Shown: one piece after another, positions 1-8,381 of the stretch
Numbering within the stretch: position 1 is the stretch's first letter
How the letters are laid out: the number at the start of each line of letters is the position of its first letter
DNA from: Paenibacillus sp. FSL R7-0273
GTDB lineage: Bacteria; Bacillota; Bacilli; Paenibacillales; Paenibacillaceae
DNA length: 64,000 nt
Assembly: GCF_000758625.1 (NCBI RefSeq)
Contig: NZ_CP009283.1
Coordinates: 5,591,501 to 5,655,500 of the forward strand
Direction of reading: 5' to 3'
The notes under the pieces: generated by a model
Told to the model about the DNA's origin: nothing
Databases searched by the model: none
Seen by the model: only the letters and a program-made list of their open reading frames with translations
Program-made: the position numbers and the translations under genes

Positions 1-1201
1 CAAAGGTCGAGAAGACCTGCGATTTGCTTGTAGGGATTGTAGTGTTACGCTCGATCATCTTCGTGAACACGCCGCCTGCAGTTTCGATACCGAGGGACAG
101 CGGAGTTACGTCAAGCAGTACTACGTCTTTAACGTCACCAGTCAGTACGCCTGCCTGGACAGCAGCACCAAGGGCTACCACTTCATCCGGGTTAACGCCT
201 TTGTGCGGCTCTTTGCCGGTAAGCTTCTTGATCGCTTCCTGCACGGCAGGAATACGGGTGGAACCGCCGACAAGCACGATTCTGTCCAGATCAGCAGGAG
301 TCATTCCCGCATCACTCAGCGCCTGGCGTGTAGGTCCCAGTGTGCGTTCTACCAGGCCGGCAGTCAGCTCTTCGAACTTGGCACGGGTAAGGTTAACCTC
401 CAAGTGCTGCGGCACGCCGTCAACAACCGTGATGAACGGAAGGGATACGGTGGTGGTAAGTACGCCGGACAGCTCTTTTTTCGCTTTTTCAGCAGCATCC
501 TTCAGACGTTGTACAGCAGCTTTGTCCTTGCTCAGGTCAATGCCCTGTTCCTTCTTGAATTCAGCCACGAGGAAGTCCATGACAACCTGGTCAAAATCAT
601 CGCCGCCCAGACGGTTGTCACCGCTGGTAGCCTTAACTTCGAAGAAGCCGTCACCCAGCTCAAGGATCGATACGTCGAATGTACCGCCGCCCAGGTCATA
701 TACGAGAATAGTCTGGTCTTCAGCCTTCTCAAGACCGTAAGCAAGTGCAGCTGCAGTCGGCTCGTTCACAATACGCAGAACTTCAAGGCCGGCAATTTTA
801 CCTGCATCCTTGGTCGCTTGGCGCTGGCTGTCATTGAAATAAGCCGGAACTGTGATAACAGCCTGGGTAACAGTCTGTCCCAGATAAGCTTCAGCATCGG
901 ATTTCAGCTTCTGCAGAATCATCGCCGAAATTTCCTGTGCAGAGTAGTCCTTGCTGTCAATGCTTTCTTTGTGGTTCGTACCCATATGGCGCTTGATAGA
1001 AGCGATGGTACGGTCAGGGTTCGTAATCGCCTGGCGTTTTGCTGTTTCGCCGACGATCCGCTCGCCGTCCTTCTTGAAGCCTACAACCGAAGGGGTTGTG
1101 CGCGCGCCTTCCGGATTTGGTATAACGACGGCTTCGCCGCCTTCCATAACGGCAACGCAAGAGTTGGTGGTTCCAAGGTCAATCCCGATAACTTTACTCA
1201 C
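1..1201 (-). CDS. dnaK: Chaperone protein DnaK (Hsp70), partial
   Basis: This is an ATP-dependent Hsp70 chaperone of the cytoplasm that works with GrpE and DnaJ. The first 400 residues are present and the C-terminus lies beyond base 1. The start is GTG at 1199-1201, preceded by a GAGGAGG ribosome site at 1210-1216, and no ATG fits better. The N-terminal phosphate-binding motif [10 protein letters not shown] (residues 5-14), the second phosphate motif [10 protein letters not shown] near residue 170 and the interdomain linker region ([12 protein letters not shown]) are all visible. The whole nucleotide-binding domain and the start of the substrate-binding domain are therefore in the window. It is the third gene of hrcA-grpE-dnaK, about 100 bases after grpE, and should be heat-induced through the CIRCE upstream of hrcA. 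Identity is certain; only the 3' end is missing. Confidence 0.97.
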   Translation of the reverse strand, partial: MSKVIGIDLGTTNSCVAVMEGGEAVVIPNPEGARTTPSVVGFKKDGERIVGETAKRQAITNPDRTIASIKRHMGTNHKESIDSKDYSAQEISAMILQKLKSDAEAYLGQTVTQAVITVPAYFNDSQRQATKDAGKIAGLEVLRIVNEPTAAALAYGLEKAEDQTILVYDLGGGTFDVSILELGDGFFEVKATSGDNRLGGDDFDQVVMDFLVAEFKKEQGIDLSKDKAAVQRLKDAAEKAKKELSGVLTTTVSLPFITVVDGVPQHLEVNLTRAKFEELTAGLVERTLGPTRQALSDAGMTPADLDRIVLVGGSTRIPAVQEAIKKLTGKEPHKGVNPDEVVALGAAVQAGVLTGDVKDVVLLDVTPLSLGIETAGGVFTKMIERNTTIPTSKSQVFSTF

Positions 1202-1300
1202 TGTAATGTGCCTCCTCAAAAATGGTTATGGAGCTCATGCTCCTGCATATTAATCATTAGGTTGGTGGAGCTCAAACTCAGATAAAAATATATAGACAGA

Positions 1301-1876
1301 CTACATGCTGACTTTGACCATGGCCGGACGAAGAACCTTATCCTTCAGGAGATAGCCCTTCTGGACCTCTTCCGTCACGATGCCTTCCTCGTGCTCCTCG
1401 CTCTCCACCTGCATAATCGCCTGATGATATTCAGGGTTAAATGGCTGTCCTACAGTTTCCATTGCTGCGAGGCCTTCAGACTTCAGGACCCCCTCCAGCT
1501 GACGGAAAATCATGTTGATGCCTTTGGTAAAGGCCTCGGATTCGGCATTGCCCGGAGCAGTAACCAGTGCACGCTCAAAATTGTCGAGTACCGGAAGCAA
1601 CTCAGTAACGAGCTTGGAGGTAGCGTATTGCGCCAGCTCTTCCTTCTCCTTCTGTGTACGGCGGCGGAAGTTATCGAAATCCGCCTGTACACGCAGTGTA
1701 CGGGCCTGAGCCTCTTCTGCGAGCTCCTGGAGGCGCTTCACAGCTTCACCGCCGCCTGAAGCCTCCTCGAAGTCCGCCGTGTTCTCAGCTGCGGCTTCGG
1801 CCTCATCGGCCGCCAGTGTTTCATTTACTGCTTCGTCTTTCAGTTCATTCGGATCTTGCACCTGTTCCTCTTTCAA
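1301..1876 (-). CDS. grpE: Nucleotide exchange factor GrpE
   Basis: GrpE releases ADP from DnaK and acts as its thermosensitive exchange factor. The protein has 191 residues, a usual length. An acidic, disordered N-terminus (about residues 1-45) is followed by a long helix containing QADFDNFRRRTQKE, typical of the GrpE dimer helix, and a C-terminal beta domain ending near LKDKVLRPAMVKVS. The start is TTG at 1874-1876, about 9 bases after a GGAGGTG ribosome site; no ATG lies in a suitable place. It sits 49 bases downstream of hrcA and about 100 bases upstream of dnaK in one transcription unit. Identity rests on the full-length family pattern and the operon position. Confidence 0.97.
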   Translation of the reverse strand: MKEEQVQDPNELKDEAVNETLAADEAEAAAENTADFEEASGGGEAVKRLQELAEEAQARTLRVQADFDNFRRRTQKEKEELAQYATSKLVTELLPVLDNFERALVTAPGNAESEAFTKGINMIFRQLEGVLKSEGLAAMETVGQPFNPEYHQAIMQVESEEHEEGIVTEEVQKGYLLKDKVLRPAMVKVSM

Positions 1877-1925
1877 GTTGTCTTCACCTCCTTCAAATCA
1901 TTCACGTAAATCAATTACACTCTGT

Positions 1926-2957
1926 TCACTTATACCAGTGTGCCAGCATCGCTGTCAAATCCCGGGATAAAATTCCGAGGATGCCCATCACACGGGCGTA
2001 TTCCATCCGGGTCGGACCCAGAATGCCGATGCTGCCCAGTGCCTTGCCGTCCAGTGAATACGTTGCTGTAATCAGGCTGCAGTGGGCAAACGCTTCATGC
2101 TTATTCTCCGTTCCGATACGGACCTGTATTCCGGTTCCGCCGGATGCGGGGGACAGCATCTTCAGCAGGGTCGGCGTCTCCTCCAGCAGATCGAGGATCG
2201 TCTTGACCTTATCGACATCCTTGAACTCCGGCTGGGTCAGCATATTCGCCGCCCCGCTCAGATAGATGCGCTGGTCATGATCGCTTTCGAGCGCCTGGTC
2301 AAGCACCTGCATTAGTTCTTCATAGTGTGAGATGTGACGCTGCATTTCCTCACCCAGCTCGGAATAGAGCTGGCTCTTCAGCTTGTAGAGCGGTACATTC
2401 ACCAGCTTGCTGTTAAGCAGATTTACGACCTTCTCCATTTCGGAGAGTGAAATCTCCGGCGGAATCTGAACCGTGCGGTTCTCCACCTGCCCGGTGCTGG
2501 TAACGATAATGGCTACGGCATTGTTGCCGTCAAGCGGAAGCAGCTGAAAATGGCGCAATGAAGTATGAAAAACCTCCGGTCCCAGAAGGATGGAAGTGTA
2601 ATTCGTCATATTGGAAAGAATCATGGCCGCATGCTGGATAACCTGCTCGGTAGCATTCAGCTTCTCGGCGAAAAAAGCGCGGATCGTGCCCATTTCAGCC
2701 GTTCCGGCGGAATTCCACGGCACCAGATGGTCCACATAATAACGGTAGCCTTTATGTGAAGGAATTCTTCCAGCCGATGTATGCGGCTGCTCCAGATAAC
2801 CTAACTCCTCCAGATCAGCCATTTCGTTGCGGATGGTTGCCGGGCTGTAGCCCACGTCCCCCCGCTTGGAGATGCTGCGCGAGCCTACCGGCTCAGCGGA
2901 AGATATATAATCATCTACAATAGCATTAAGGATCATTCTCTGGCGTTCAGTTAACAT
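1926..2957 (-). CDS. hrcA: Heat-inducible transcription repressor HrcA
   Basis: HrcA binds CIRCE operators and represses class I heat-shock genes; in the family it needs the GroEL chaperonin to stay active. The protein has 343 residues, the usual length. The N-terminal winged helix opens with TERQRMILNAIVDDYI and includes RSISKRGDVGYSPATIRNEM. A central segment (HTSAGRIPSHKGYRYYVD) and the GAF-like C-terminal domain (GILGPTRMEYARVMGIL) are both clear. The start is ATG at 2955-2957 after a GGAGGG site. It is the first gene of the heat-shock operon and lies directly behind a perfect CIRCE, so it should repress itself along with grpE and dnaK. Confidence 0.97.
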   Translation of the reverse strand: MLTERQRMILNAIVDDYISSAEPVGSRSISKRGDVGYSPATIRNEMADLEELGYLEQPHTSAGRIPSHKGYRYYVDHLVPWNSAGTAEMGTIRAFFAEKLNATEQVIQHAAMILSNMTNYTSILLGPEVFHTSLRHFQLLPLDGNNAVAIIVTSTGQVENRTVQIPPEISLSEMEKVVNLLNSKLVNVPLYKLKSQLYSELGEEMQRHISHYEELMQVLDQALESDHDQRIYLSGAANMLTQPEFKDVDKVKTILDLLEETPTLLKMLSPASGGTGIQVRIGTENKHEAFAHCSLITATYSLDGKALGSIGILGPTRMEYARVMGILGILSRDLTAMLAHWYK

Positions 2958-2991
2958 GTTATTCCCTCCTATCGGCTGCGGCTCCGATTCG

Positions 2992-3018
2992 TTAGCACTC
3001 TACTTAGATGAGTGCTAA
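2992..3018 (-). promoter_or_regulatory. CIRCE operator (HrcA binding site)
   Basis: The sequence is TTAGCACTC, nine bases, then GAGTGCTAA. Both arms match the classical CIRCE consensus exactly. It lies 34 bases upstream of the hrcA start and just downstream of a sigma-A type promoter, the normal place for HrcA autorepression of the whole operon. Confidence 0.97.
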
Positions 3019-3029
3019 CCACTAATACA

Positions 3030-3059
3030 AAAATACCAAACTGACCTCGAGATTGTCAA
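3030..3059 (-). promoter_or_regulatory. Sigma-A type promoter of hrcA-grpE-dnaK
   Basis: On the minus strand a perfect -35 TTGACA (3054-3059) is followed after 18 bases by a TATTTT -10-like hexamer (3030-3035). The predicted start site falls at or just before the CIRCE element. The -10 is imperfect and its register could shift by one base. Confidence 0.65.
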
Positions 3060-3180
3060 GTCAGTTTCACTGCGGAATTGGATTATAGGCGCAGCCATTT
3101 TCAAATCCCATATTCCGGTAATCACTGCAACCTCCCTCTTCAACTTTCGTCTGAATATAGTAGGAAAGGGGCTAAGCCAC

Positions 3181-3903
3181 ATGAAATGGAAAAGATTCAT
3201 ATTGATCATCCTGCCGGTTATGCTGCTTCTTGCCGGTGCTGCTTTGTTTTATGAGAGAGAGACCGGCAGAGCGGACAACTGCTTTTACGGTGATGTGGAT
3301 TATGTCTCCGTATTGCAGTGGGACGGCGTTGTCTATCAAGAGGATTATGCCAGTCCGGCCAAGGAGCAGATCAAAGGTAAACGGCTGGGGGAAATCTCTT
3401 ACCGTAAAGCTGACCATCAGTGTCCGCGGGATGAGATGCTTGATGGCGATTCCACGCTGCTTGAGGCCGGTACAGCGCTGTATGAGGTAACCGGGTATAA
3501 GGCATCTGCCCGCTTATGGGCAGGCGACAGGCTATTTATAGCCCGAAGCAATCCGGAAGCCGTGACCCTGAATGATCTGCTTGATATCGACGGTAAAATC
3601 TCTGCTGTCCGCTTCATCAGCGGAATGGACGGAACCACCCGTCTGATGGACTTCACACCGGAGGCTGCTGAGCTTTTTATAAAAGAGTTTCCCCAGCTGA
3701 ACTATATCCCGTATGAACTATTGTATAAGGAAACCAAAAGCTGGGTTGGCGATAAATACTGGCTCGAAATCGAGCTGAAGGACGGCTCTGCCTTGACCAT
3801 CGTTTATAATACCCTGTCTCCGTCCTTTAACCCTTCTGCTTACGCTACCCCGGAGCTTGCCGGGCTTATAGAGCAGCAGCGAAAGCTGATCTATACAAAA
3901 TAA
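3181..3903 (+). CDS. Hypothetical membrane-anchored protein
   Basis: I do not recognise this 240-residue protein. It starts with a lysine-rich tip and one hydrophobic segment (about residues 5-23, FILIILPVMLLLAGAALF), which suggests a single N-terminal membrane anchor with the rest outside the cell. There is no lipobox cysteine. The remainder is soluble, mixed in charge and rich in short beta-like stretches, with two cysteines at about residues 34 and 81 that could form a disulfide. The start ATG follows AGGAAAGGGG at good spacing. It is transcribed alone on the plus strand, divergent from hrcA and convergent with the acetyltransferase gene, and ends at a hairpin terminator. It interrupts an otherwise conserved hemW-hrcA neighbourhood. 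Confidence 0.8.
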   Translation: MKWKRFILIILPVMLLLAGAALFYERETGRADNCFYGDVDYVSVLQWDGVVYQEDYASPAKEQIKGKRLGEISYRKADHQCPRDEMLDGDSTLLEAGTALYEVTGYKASARLWAGDRLFIARSNPEAVTLNDLLDIDGKISAVRFISGMDGTTRLMDFTPEAAELFIKEFPQLNYIPYELLYKETKSWVGDKYWLEIELKDGSALTIVYNTLSPSFNPSAYATPELAGLIEQQRKLIYTK

Positions 3904-3904
3904 C

Positions 3905-3956
3905 TAAAAAAGGCCGCTGTTCACAGGAATGTATCCCTGACGGACAGCGGCTTTTG
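3905..3956. terminator. Bidirectional intrinsic terminator
   Basis: GCCGCTGT at 3913-3920 pairs with ACAGCGGC at 3944-3951. A T-run follows on the plus strand (TTTTGT) and a stronger one on the minus strand (TTTTTTAG). It lies between the convergent hypothetical gene and the acetyltransferase gene and can serve both. Confidence 0.85.
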
Positions 3957-3989
3957 TATATTGTAACGCGGCACCATGCGGCTGCCTGC

Positions 3990-4499
3990 TTAATCTAATC
4001 TCTTCATTACAGCAATTTCATCACAGGCATGCTGCTTCTTGCAGTTAACGCAATCCGTCCATACCTTCTCAGGGAAAATCTCCTTCTCCACAACGGTGAA
4101 TCCGTTTCTGAGGAAGAAATCGACTGCATACGTGAGCGCCATGATCTTGGGAATCCCTTGACGTCTGGCTTCTTCAGTCAGCTTCTCCAGAATCATGGAG
4201 CCGACACCCTTGCCCTTGCCTTCATCACGCAGGCCGATGGAACGGACTTCAACGAGGTCATTCCCGAGTCTGAACAGCGAACCGCAGCCCACAAACATAC
4301 CGTCAAGCTCAGCGATGACGAACTGGTCAATCTGACGGGTCAGTGCCTGCCTGGAACGTGGAAGCATAATTCCGCGCTGGGCGTACTCCTCTATCATTAA
4401 GTACAGCGGCTCCACATCCTCCACCGTAGCATTTCTGCATATTACCTTAGATTCTCCCGCAGGAGCCGACTGGCGGACCATTTCCGTCTTGACAAGCAC
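3990..4499 (-). CDS. GNAT N-acetyltransferase, short ArgA-like family
   Basis: This is a 169-residue cytoplasmic acetyl-CoA-dependent N-acetyltransferase. The order IRN-like start, YAQRGIMLPRS, then VRSIGLRDEGKGKGVGSMIL (the acetyl-CoA pyrophosphate loop) and FFLRNGF matches the short single-domain proteins grouped with amino-acid N-acetyltransferase ArgA. The C-terminal end carries WTDCVNCKKQHACDEIA, with three cysteines, a tail seen in that group. Glutamate acetylation is possible, but there is no arginine gene nearby, so the substrate is not established. The start is GTG at 4497-4499 behind GAGGGGTGAG; an internal ATG six codons later is an alternative. It lies between hemW and the convergent hypothetical gene. 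Confidence 0.85.
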   Translation of the reverse strand: MLVKTEMVRQSAPAGESKVICRNATVEDVEPLYLMIEEYAQRGIMLPRSRQALTRQIDQFVIAELDGMFVGCGSLFRLGNDLVEVRSIGLRDEGKGKGVGSMILEKLTEEARRQGIPKIMALTYAVDFFLRNGFTVVEKEIFPEKVWTDCVNCKKQHACDEIAVMKRLD

Positions 4500-4573
4500 T
4501 ATAACTCACCCCTCGTTGTTAATATGAATAAATATACAACAGGGTGAATTACAATTCAAGGGGTATTTTAAAA

Positions 4574-5746
4574 TTAAACCTCTGTTAAAAGTCCGACAAA
4601 TTCCCCGAAAACATCATTGCCGAACAGGATTCCCTGCTTGCTCAGCCGGTAGGTGCCACCCGCCTGCTCCAGCAGCCCGGCATGCAGCAGTTTATGCAGC
4701 GGCGCACCAAAAATCTCCTCCAGCGTCTTGCCGAACTGGGCCTGGAAAGCACTGCCCGATACCCCGGCACGCATACGCAGGCCGACCATCATAAAGTCCT
4801 CCATTGCCTCCTGCTCCGTAATCTCAAAGGAATCCAGACGCGGCAGCCCGCTGCGCGAAGCTTCATTATATGGATTCACGCCCTTAATATTGATATGCCG
4901 CTGACGCTTAACATATCCGTGGGCCCCGGCGCCGAGGCCGTAATAATCCTCATTACGCCAGTACGTAATATTGTGGCGGCTTTCCATGCCCGGCTTAGCG
5001 AAGTTGCTGATCTCATACTGGATGTAACCCGCTTTTTCCATTTCAGACATGAGCAGCAGATACATTTCCAGCTCATCCTCTTCACTCGGCAGCGGCAGCT
5101 TGTTCTTGTTGAACAAGGTATGGAAAAGCGTATTCTCCTCCACCTTCAGGCTGTAGATCGAATAATGCGGCAGGTTCAGCTCCAGCGCTTTGCGGATACT
5201 TTCCTTAAGCATATCCACGGTCTGGTTCGGCAGGCCGAACATCAGATCAACAGACAGATTATCAATCCCGGCACTGCGCGCATTCTCCAGACTGCGGTAG
5301 ACGTCATCCACATTATGAATCCGTCCGATCCCGCTCAGCAGCTCATTCTGGAACGCCTGAACGCCGAAGCTGACCCGGTTAACCCCGCCTTCCTTCATTA
5401 CTGTAAGCTTCTCGATATCCGTCGTTCCGGGATTAGCCTCCATCGAGAATTCGATATTGTCATCCCACTGAGGGAAATGCCTGCGGACCGAAGCCAGGAA
5501 ATAAGCCATCTCATCCGGCTTGAGCACAGTCGGCGTCCCGCCTCCGACAAAGATCGTCTTGATCACACCCGGCGGAGTCTGCTGCACGGTCAGCTCCATC
5601 TCGCGGTCAAGCGCATACAGGTAATCCATTACCGGCTGGTCCTTCAGCACATAGGAGTTGAAATCACAGTAAAAGCACTTGTTTGTGCAAAAGGGAATAT
5701 GAATATATACGGCCTCAGGGGGACGGCCATTGTTATGAGCTGTCAT
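4574..5746 (-). CDS. hemW: Radical SAM heme chaperone HemW
   Basis: HemW is a radical SAM protein related to oxygen-independent coproporphyrinogen oxidase but acting as a heme chaperone. The 390-residue protein has the cluster motif CTNKCFYCDF (Cys20, Cys24, Cys27). The next position is Asp-Phe, not the extra cysteine of true HemN enzymes, so HemW is the better name. The SAM-binding GGGTP motif follows near residue 68 and the HemN C-terminal domain is present (RMRAGVSGSAFQAQFG). The start is ATG with a GGAG site. It lies downstream of lepA as in Bacillus, but a hairpin terminator separates the two, so it probably has its own promoter. Many databases still call such proteins HemN. Confidence 0.93.
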   Translation of the reverse strand: MTAHNNGRPPEAVYIHIPFCTNKCFYCDFNSYVLKDQPVMDYLYALDREMELTVQQTPPGVIKTIFVGGGTPTVLKPDEMAYFLASVRRHFPQWDDNIEFSMEANPGTTDIEKLTVMKEGGVNRVSFGVQAFQNELLSGIGRIHNVDDVYRSLENARSAGIDNLSVDLMFGLPNQTVDMLKESIRKALELNLPHYSIYSLKVEENTLFHTLFNKNKLPLPSEEDELEMYLLLMSEMEKAGYIQYEISNFAKPGMESRHNITYWRNEDYYGLGAGAHGYVKRQRHINIKGVNPYNEASRSGLPRLDSFEITEQEAMEDFMMVGLRMRAGVSGSAFQAQFGKTLEEIFGAPLHKLLHAGLLEQAGGTYRLSKQGILFGNDVFGEFVGLLTEV

Positions 5747-5790
5747 AGCTGTCTCCTTTAAATTTTAATAGTATCAGCATATATAGCCAG

Positions 5791-5818
5791 AAAAGGGAAG
5801 CCGTCAGGCTTCCCTTCA
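5791..5818 (-). terminator. Intrinsic terminator after lepA
   Basis: GGGAAGCC (5795-5802), a four-base loop and GGCTTCCC (5807-5814) form a perfect 8-bp stem, followed on the minus strand by TTTTC. It lies between the lepA stop and hemW. Confidence 0.85.
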
Positions 5819-5874
5819 GTGTCTCGCTACTAATCAATCGGTGCACTCCGCAGCAGGGAGTTCAGATAAGCTCA

Positions 5875-7689
5875 TTACTCGTCGATCTTCAGAACTGCCA
5901 TGAATGCTTCCTGCGGCACCTCAACACTGCCGACCTGCTTCATGCGCTTCTTCCCTTCCTTCTGCTTCTCCAGCAGCTTCCGCTTACGCGAAATGTCACC
6001 GCCGTAGCATTTGGCCAGGACGTTCTTGCGCATCGCCTTAACGGTCTCACGGGCTACAACCTTCGTTCCGACCGAAGCCTGGATCGGCACCTCGAACATC
6101 TGCCGCGGAATAATGCCGCGCAGCTTCTCACAGATAATGCGGCCGCGGTTGTAGGCGCGGTCACGGTGGACGATGAAGGACAGGGCATCAACCTGTTCAT
6201 TATTCAGAAGAATATCCATCTTCACCAGATTGGATTGACGGTAGCCGGAAATCTCATAGTCGAAGGAAGCATAGCCCTTTGTGCCAGATTTCAGCTGATC
6301 GAAGAAATCATATACGATTTCCGATAGAGGAATCTGATAAGTGATCGTTACCCGGTTGGTATCCAGATACTCCATATTCACAAATTCCCCGCGCTTATTC
6401 TGGCAAAGCTCCATTACAGTACCTACGTAATCATTCGGGACAATAACTGCAGCTTTGACATAAGGCTCTTCCACATAATCAATGGTACCGATCTCCGGAT
6501 AGTTCGACGGGTTGTCGATCTGCAGCATTTCGCCGTTCGTCAGCATAATCCGGTAAATAACGCTCGGTGCTGTTGTAATCAGCGGAAGATTGAACTCGCG
6601 CTCAATCCGCTCCTGGATAATCTCCATATGCAGCAGTCCGAGGAATCCGCAGCGGAACCCGAAGCCCAGCGCACTTGAGCTTTCCGGCTCGAAGCTGAGC
6701 GAGGCATCGTTCAGCTGGAGCTTCTCAAGCGCCTCACGCAGATCGTTGTAATCCGAGGTTTCAATCGGATACAGACCGCAGTATACCATCGGATTGATCT
6801 TGCGGTAGCCCGGCAGCGGCTCAGGTGTCGGATTCTTGGCATCCGTTACCGTATCCCCGACACGGGTATCGCCGACATGCTTGATGCCGGCAACGATGAA
6901 GCCTACATCCCCGATATTAAGCTCGTCCACAATCGTCATACGCGGCATGAAAGAACCGACTTCGATAACCTCAAATACTTTTTCGGTTGCCATCATCTTA
7001 ATCTTCGAGCCGGCGCGGATCTTACCGTCAATAACGCGCACATAGACGATAACGCCCTTGTACGGATCATAGTGGGAGTCAAAAATCAGTGCCTTCAGCG
7101 GATCTTCGGCGGTACCGGTAGGAGCCGGAACCTGTTTCACTACCTGCTCCAGGATCTCCTTGATCCCGATGCCCGCTTTGGCCGAAGCAAGCACAGCCTC
7201 ACTGGCATCGAGTCCGATTACATCCTCAATTTCCTGCTTCACCCGTTCAGGATCTGCACTCGGCAGGTCAATCTTGTTAATGACCGGCAGAATTTCCAGA
7301 TTGTTATCCAGCGCAAGATACACGTTGGCCAGTGTCTGCGCCTCAATACCTTGTGCGGCATCTACTACCAGCAATGCACCTTCACAGGCAGCAAGACTTC
7401 GGGAGACCTCATAAGTGAAGTCGACGTGCCCCGGGGTATCAATCAGGTTGAGCAAATACTCCTGGCCGTCATCAGCCTTGTAAGTAAGGCGGACAGCCTG
7501 CAGCTTAATGGTGATCCCGCGTTCACGCTCCAGATCCATCTGATCCAGCACCTGCTCCTGCATTTCGCGTGAGCTGAGTGCACCCGTATATTCAAGAATA
7601 CGGTCGGCCAGAGTCGATTTACCATGGTCTATATGTGCAATAATCGAGAAATTGCGGATTTGTTGTTGTCTTTTCTGAACGTCAGTCAT
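5875..7689 (-). CDS. lepA: Elongation factor 4 (LepA)
   Basis: LepA is a ribosome-bound translational GTPase implicated in back-translocation and in ribosome assembly. The 604 residues match the family length. GTPase motifs are complete: AHIDHGKS at 18-25, RGITIK near 58-63, DTPGH at 84-88 and NKID at 138-141. The EF-G-like domains and the LepA-specific C-terminus ([20 protein letters not shown]) follow. The start ATG has a purine-rich GGGGGTAAGGA site. Its place between the spore genes and hemW follows the conserved Bacillales order gpr-spoIIP-yqxA-lepA-hemW-hrcA. Confidence 0.98.
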   Translation of the reverse strand: MTDVQKRQQQIRNFSIIAHIDHGKSTLADRILEYTGALSSREMQEQVLDQMDLERERGITIKLQAVRLTYKADDGQEYLLNLIDTPGHVDFTYEVSRSLAACEGALLVVDAAQGIEAQTLANVYLALDNNLEILPVINKIDLPSADPERVKQEIEDVIGLDASEAVLASAKAGIGIKEILEQVVKQVPAPTGTAEDPLKALIFDSHYDPYKGVIVYVRVIDGKIRAGSKIKMMATEKVFEVIEVGSFMPRMTIVDELNIGDVGFIVAGIKHVGDTRVGDTVTDAKNPTPEPLPGYRKINPMVYCGLYPIETSDYNDLREALEKLQLNDASLSFEPESSSALGFGFRCGFLGLLHMEIIQERIEREFNLPLITTAPSVIYRIMLTNGEMLQIDNPSNYPEIGTIDYVEEPYVKAAVIVPNDYVGTVMELCQNKRGEFVNMEYLDTNRVTITYQIPLSEIVYDFFDQLKSGTKGYASFDYEISGYRQSNLVKMDILLNNEQVDALSFIVHRDRAYNRGRIICEKLRGIIPRQMFEVPIQASVGTKVVARETVKAMRKNVLAKCYGGDISRKRKLLEKQKEGKKRMKQVGSVEVPQEAFMAVLKIDE

Positions 7690-7831
7690 TCCTTACCCCC
7701 ACAGACAGCCTTATGTTAATCCACTTATTATACCAGTACGCGCTTCCCCCATCAATCCCGTCCTGCCGGGAAAGTAAAGAAAGAGGAATACAGCTCTGCA
7801 ATCCATTACGTCAGCCCTGCAAAAAAAGAAG

Positions 7832-7853
7832 AAAAAGCCCCGCCCGGGGCTTT
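7832..7853 (-). terminator. Intrinsic terminator after the YqxA-like gene
   Basis: AAAGCCCC and GGGGCTTT form an 8-bp stem around a GCCC loop (7834-7853). On the minus strand it is followed by TTTCTTC and a further T-rich stretch. It closes the gpr-spoIIP-yqxA-like gene group before lepA. Confidence 0.8.
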
Positions 7854-7871
7854 AATCCGTTCACCAGGCAG

Positions 7872-8348
7872 TTAATCTGCCGAGTCGAACAGGGAGACAA
7901 TCCAGCGGATGCTTTTCTGGGAGGCCTGCTGGAGCAGACCGGCTGTTTTATCGGCAAGCCTATCAATCCCCGGCTGCTGCTCTTCCGGAATCAGAAGCTG
8001 CTCCGGAGTCAGCACACTGTAGTCCTGCACCTCCTGCTGCGGCAGTCCGCTGCTGTCAGCAGGAGTCTGGGCCGGGGACTGCGGCTGGAAGGCAGGAAGA
8101 GCAGTATATGCACCGGTAGCCGGATCAACAGCCATAGGCACATATACATAGGCGGGGCTGCCCTGCACAGCTCCAGTGCCGGCTGCAGCGGCGGCCTGAC
8201 CCGCCTGCTGCAGCCCGGCAGGCCCGTTCCAGCCCGGAGCTACCGCCTCTGTCCGTGCAGCTCCGCTACCGCTGAACTGAATGCCAATCAATATGCCAAT
8301 GCCGGCATATACGCCGATCATAACCAGTTTTTTGCCGAAACGGGACAT
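7872..8348 (-). CDS. Small membrane protein, positional counterpart of YqxA
   Basis: The 158-residue protein has one N-terminal hydrophobic segment (about residues 8-25, LVMIGVYAGIGILIGIQF), then an Ala/Gln/Pro-rich linker and a short amphipathic C-terminus (LADKTAGLLQQASQKSIRW). The signature GILIGIQ right after the anchor resembles the start of Bacillus YqxA (DUF3679), and the gene occupies the same place, between spoIIP and lepA. Beyond the N-terminus I see no convincing match, so homology is inferred mostly from synteny. A role in sporulation is plausible because it probably shares a transcript with spoIIP, 33 bases upstream. The ATG start has a GGAGGGG-like site. Confidence 0.7.
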   Translation of the reverse strand: MSRFGKKLVMIGVYAGIGILIGIQFSGSGAARTEAVAPGWNGPAGLQQAGQAAAAAGTGAVQGSPAYVYVPMAVDPATGAYTALPAFQPQSPAQTPADSSGLPQQEVQDYSVLTPEQLLIPEEQQPGIDRLADKTAGLLQQASQKSIRWIVSLFDSAD

Positions 8349-8381
8349 GTACAGCCCCTCCTTATCCTTTTTATATTTTTG

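Noticed and set aside
203-1285. Long plus-strand frame of 360 codons opposite dnaK
   Set aside because: It is the antisense of conserved dnaK codons and has no protein family pattern of its own.
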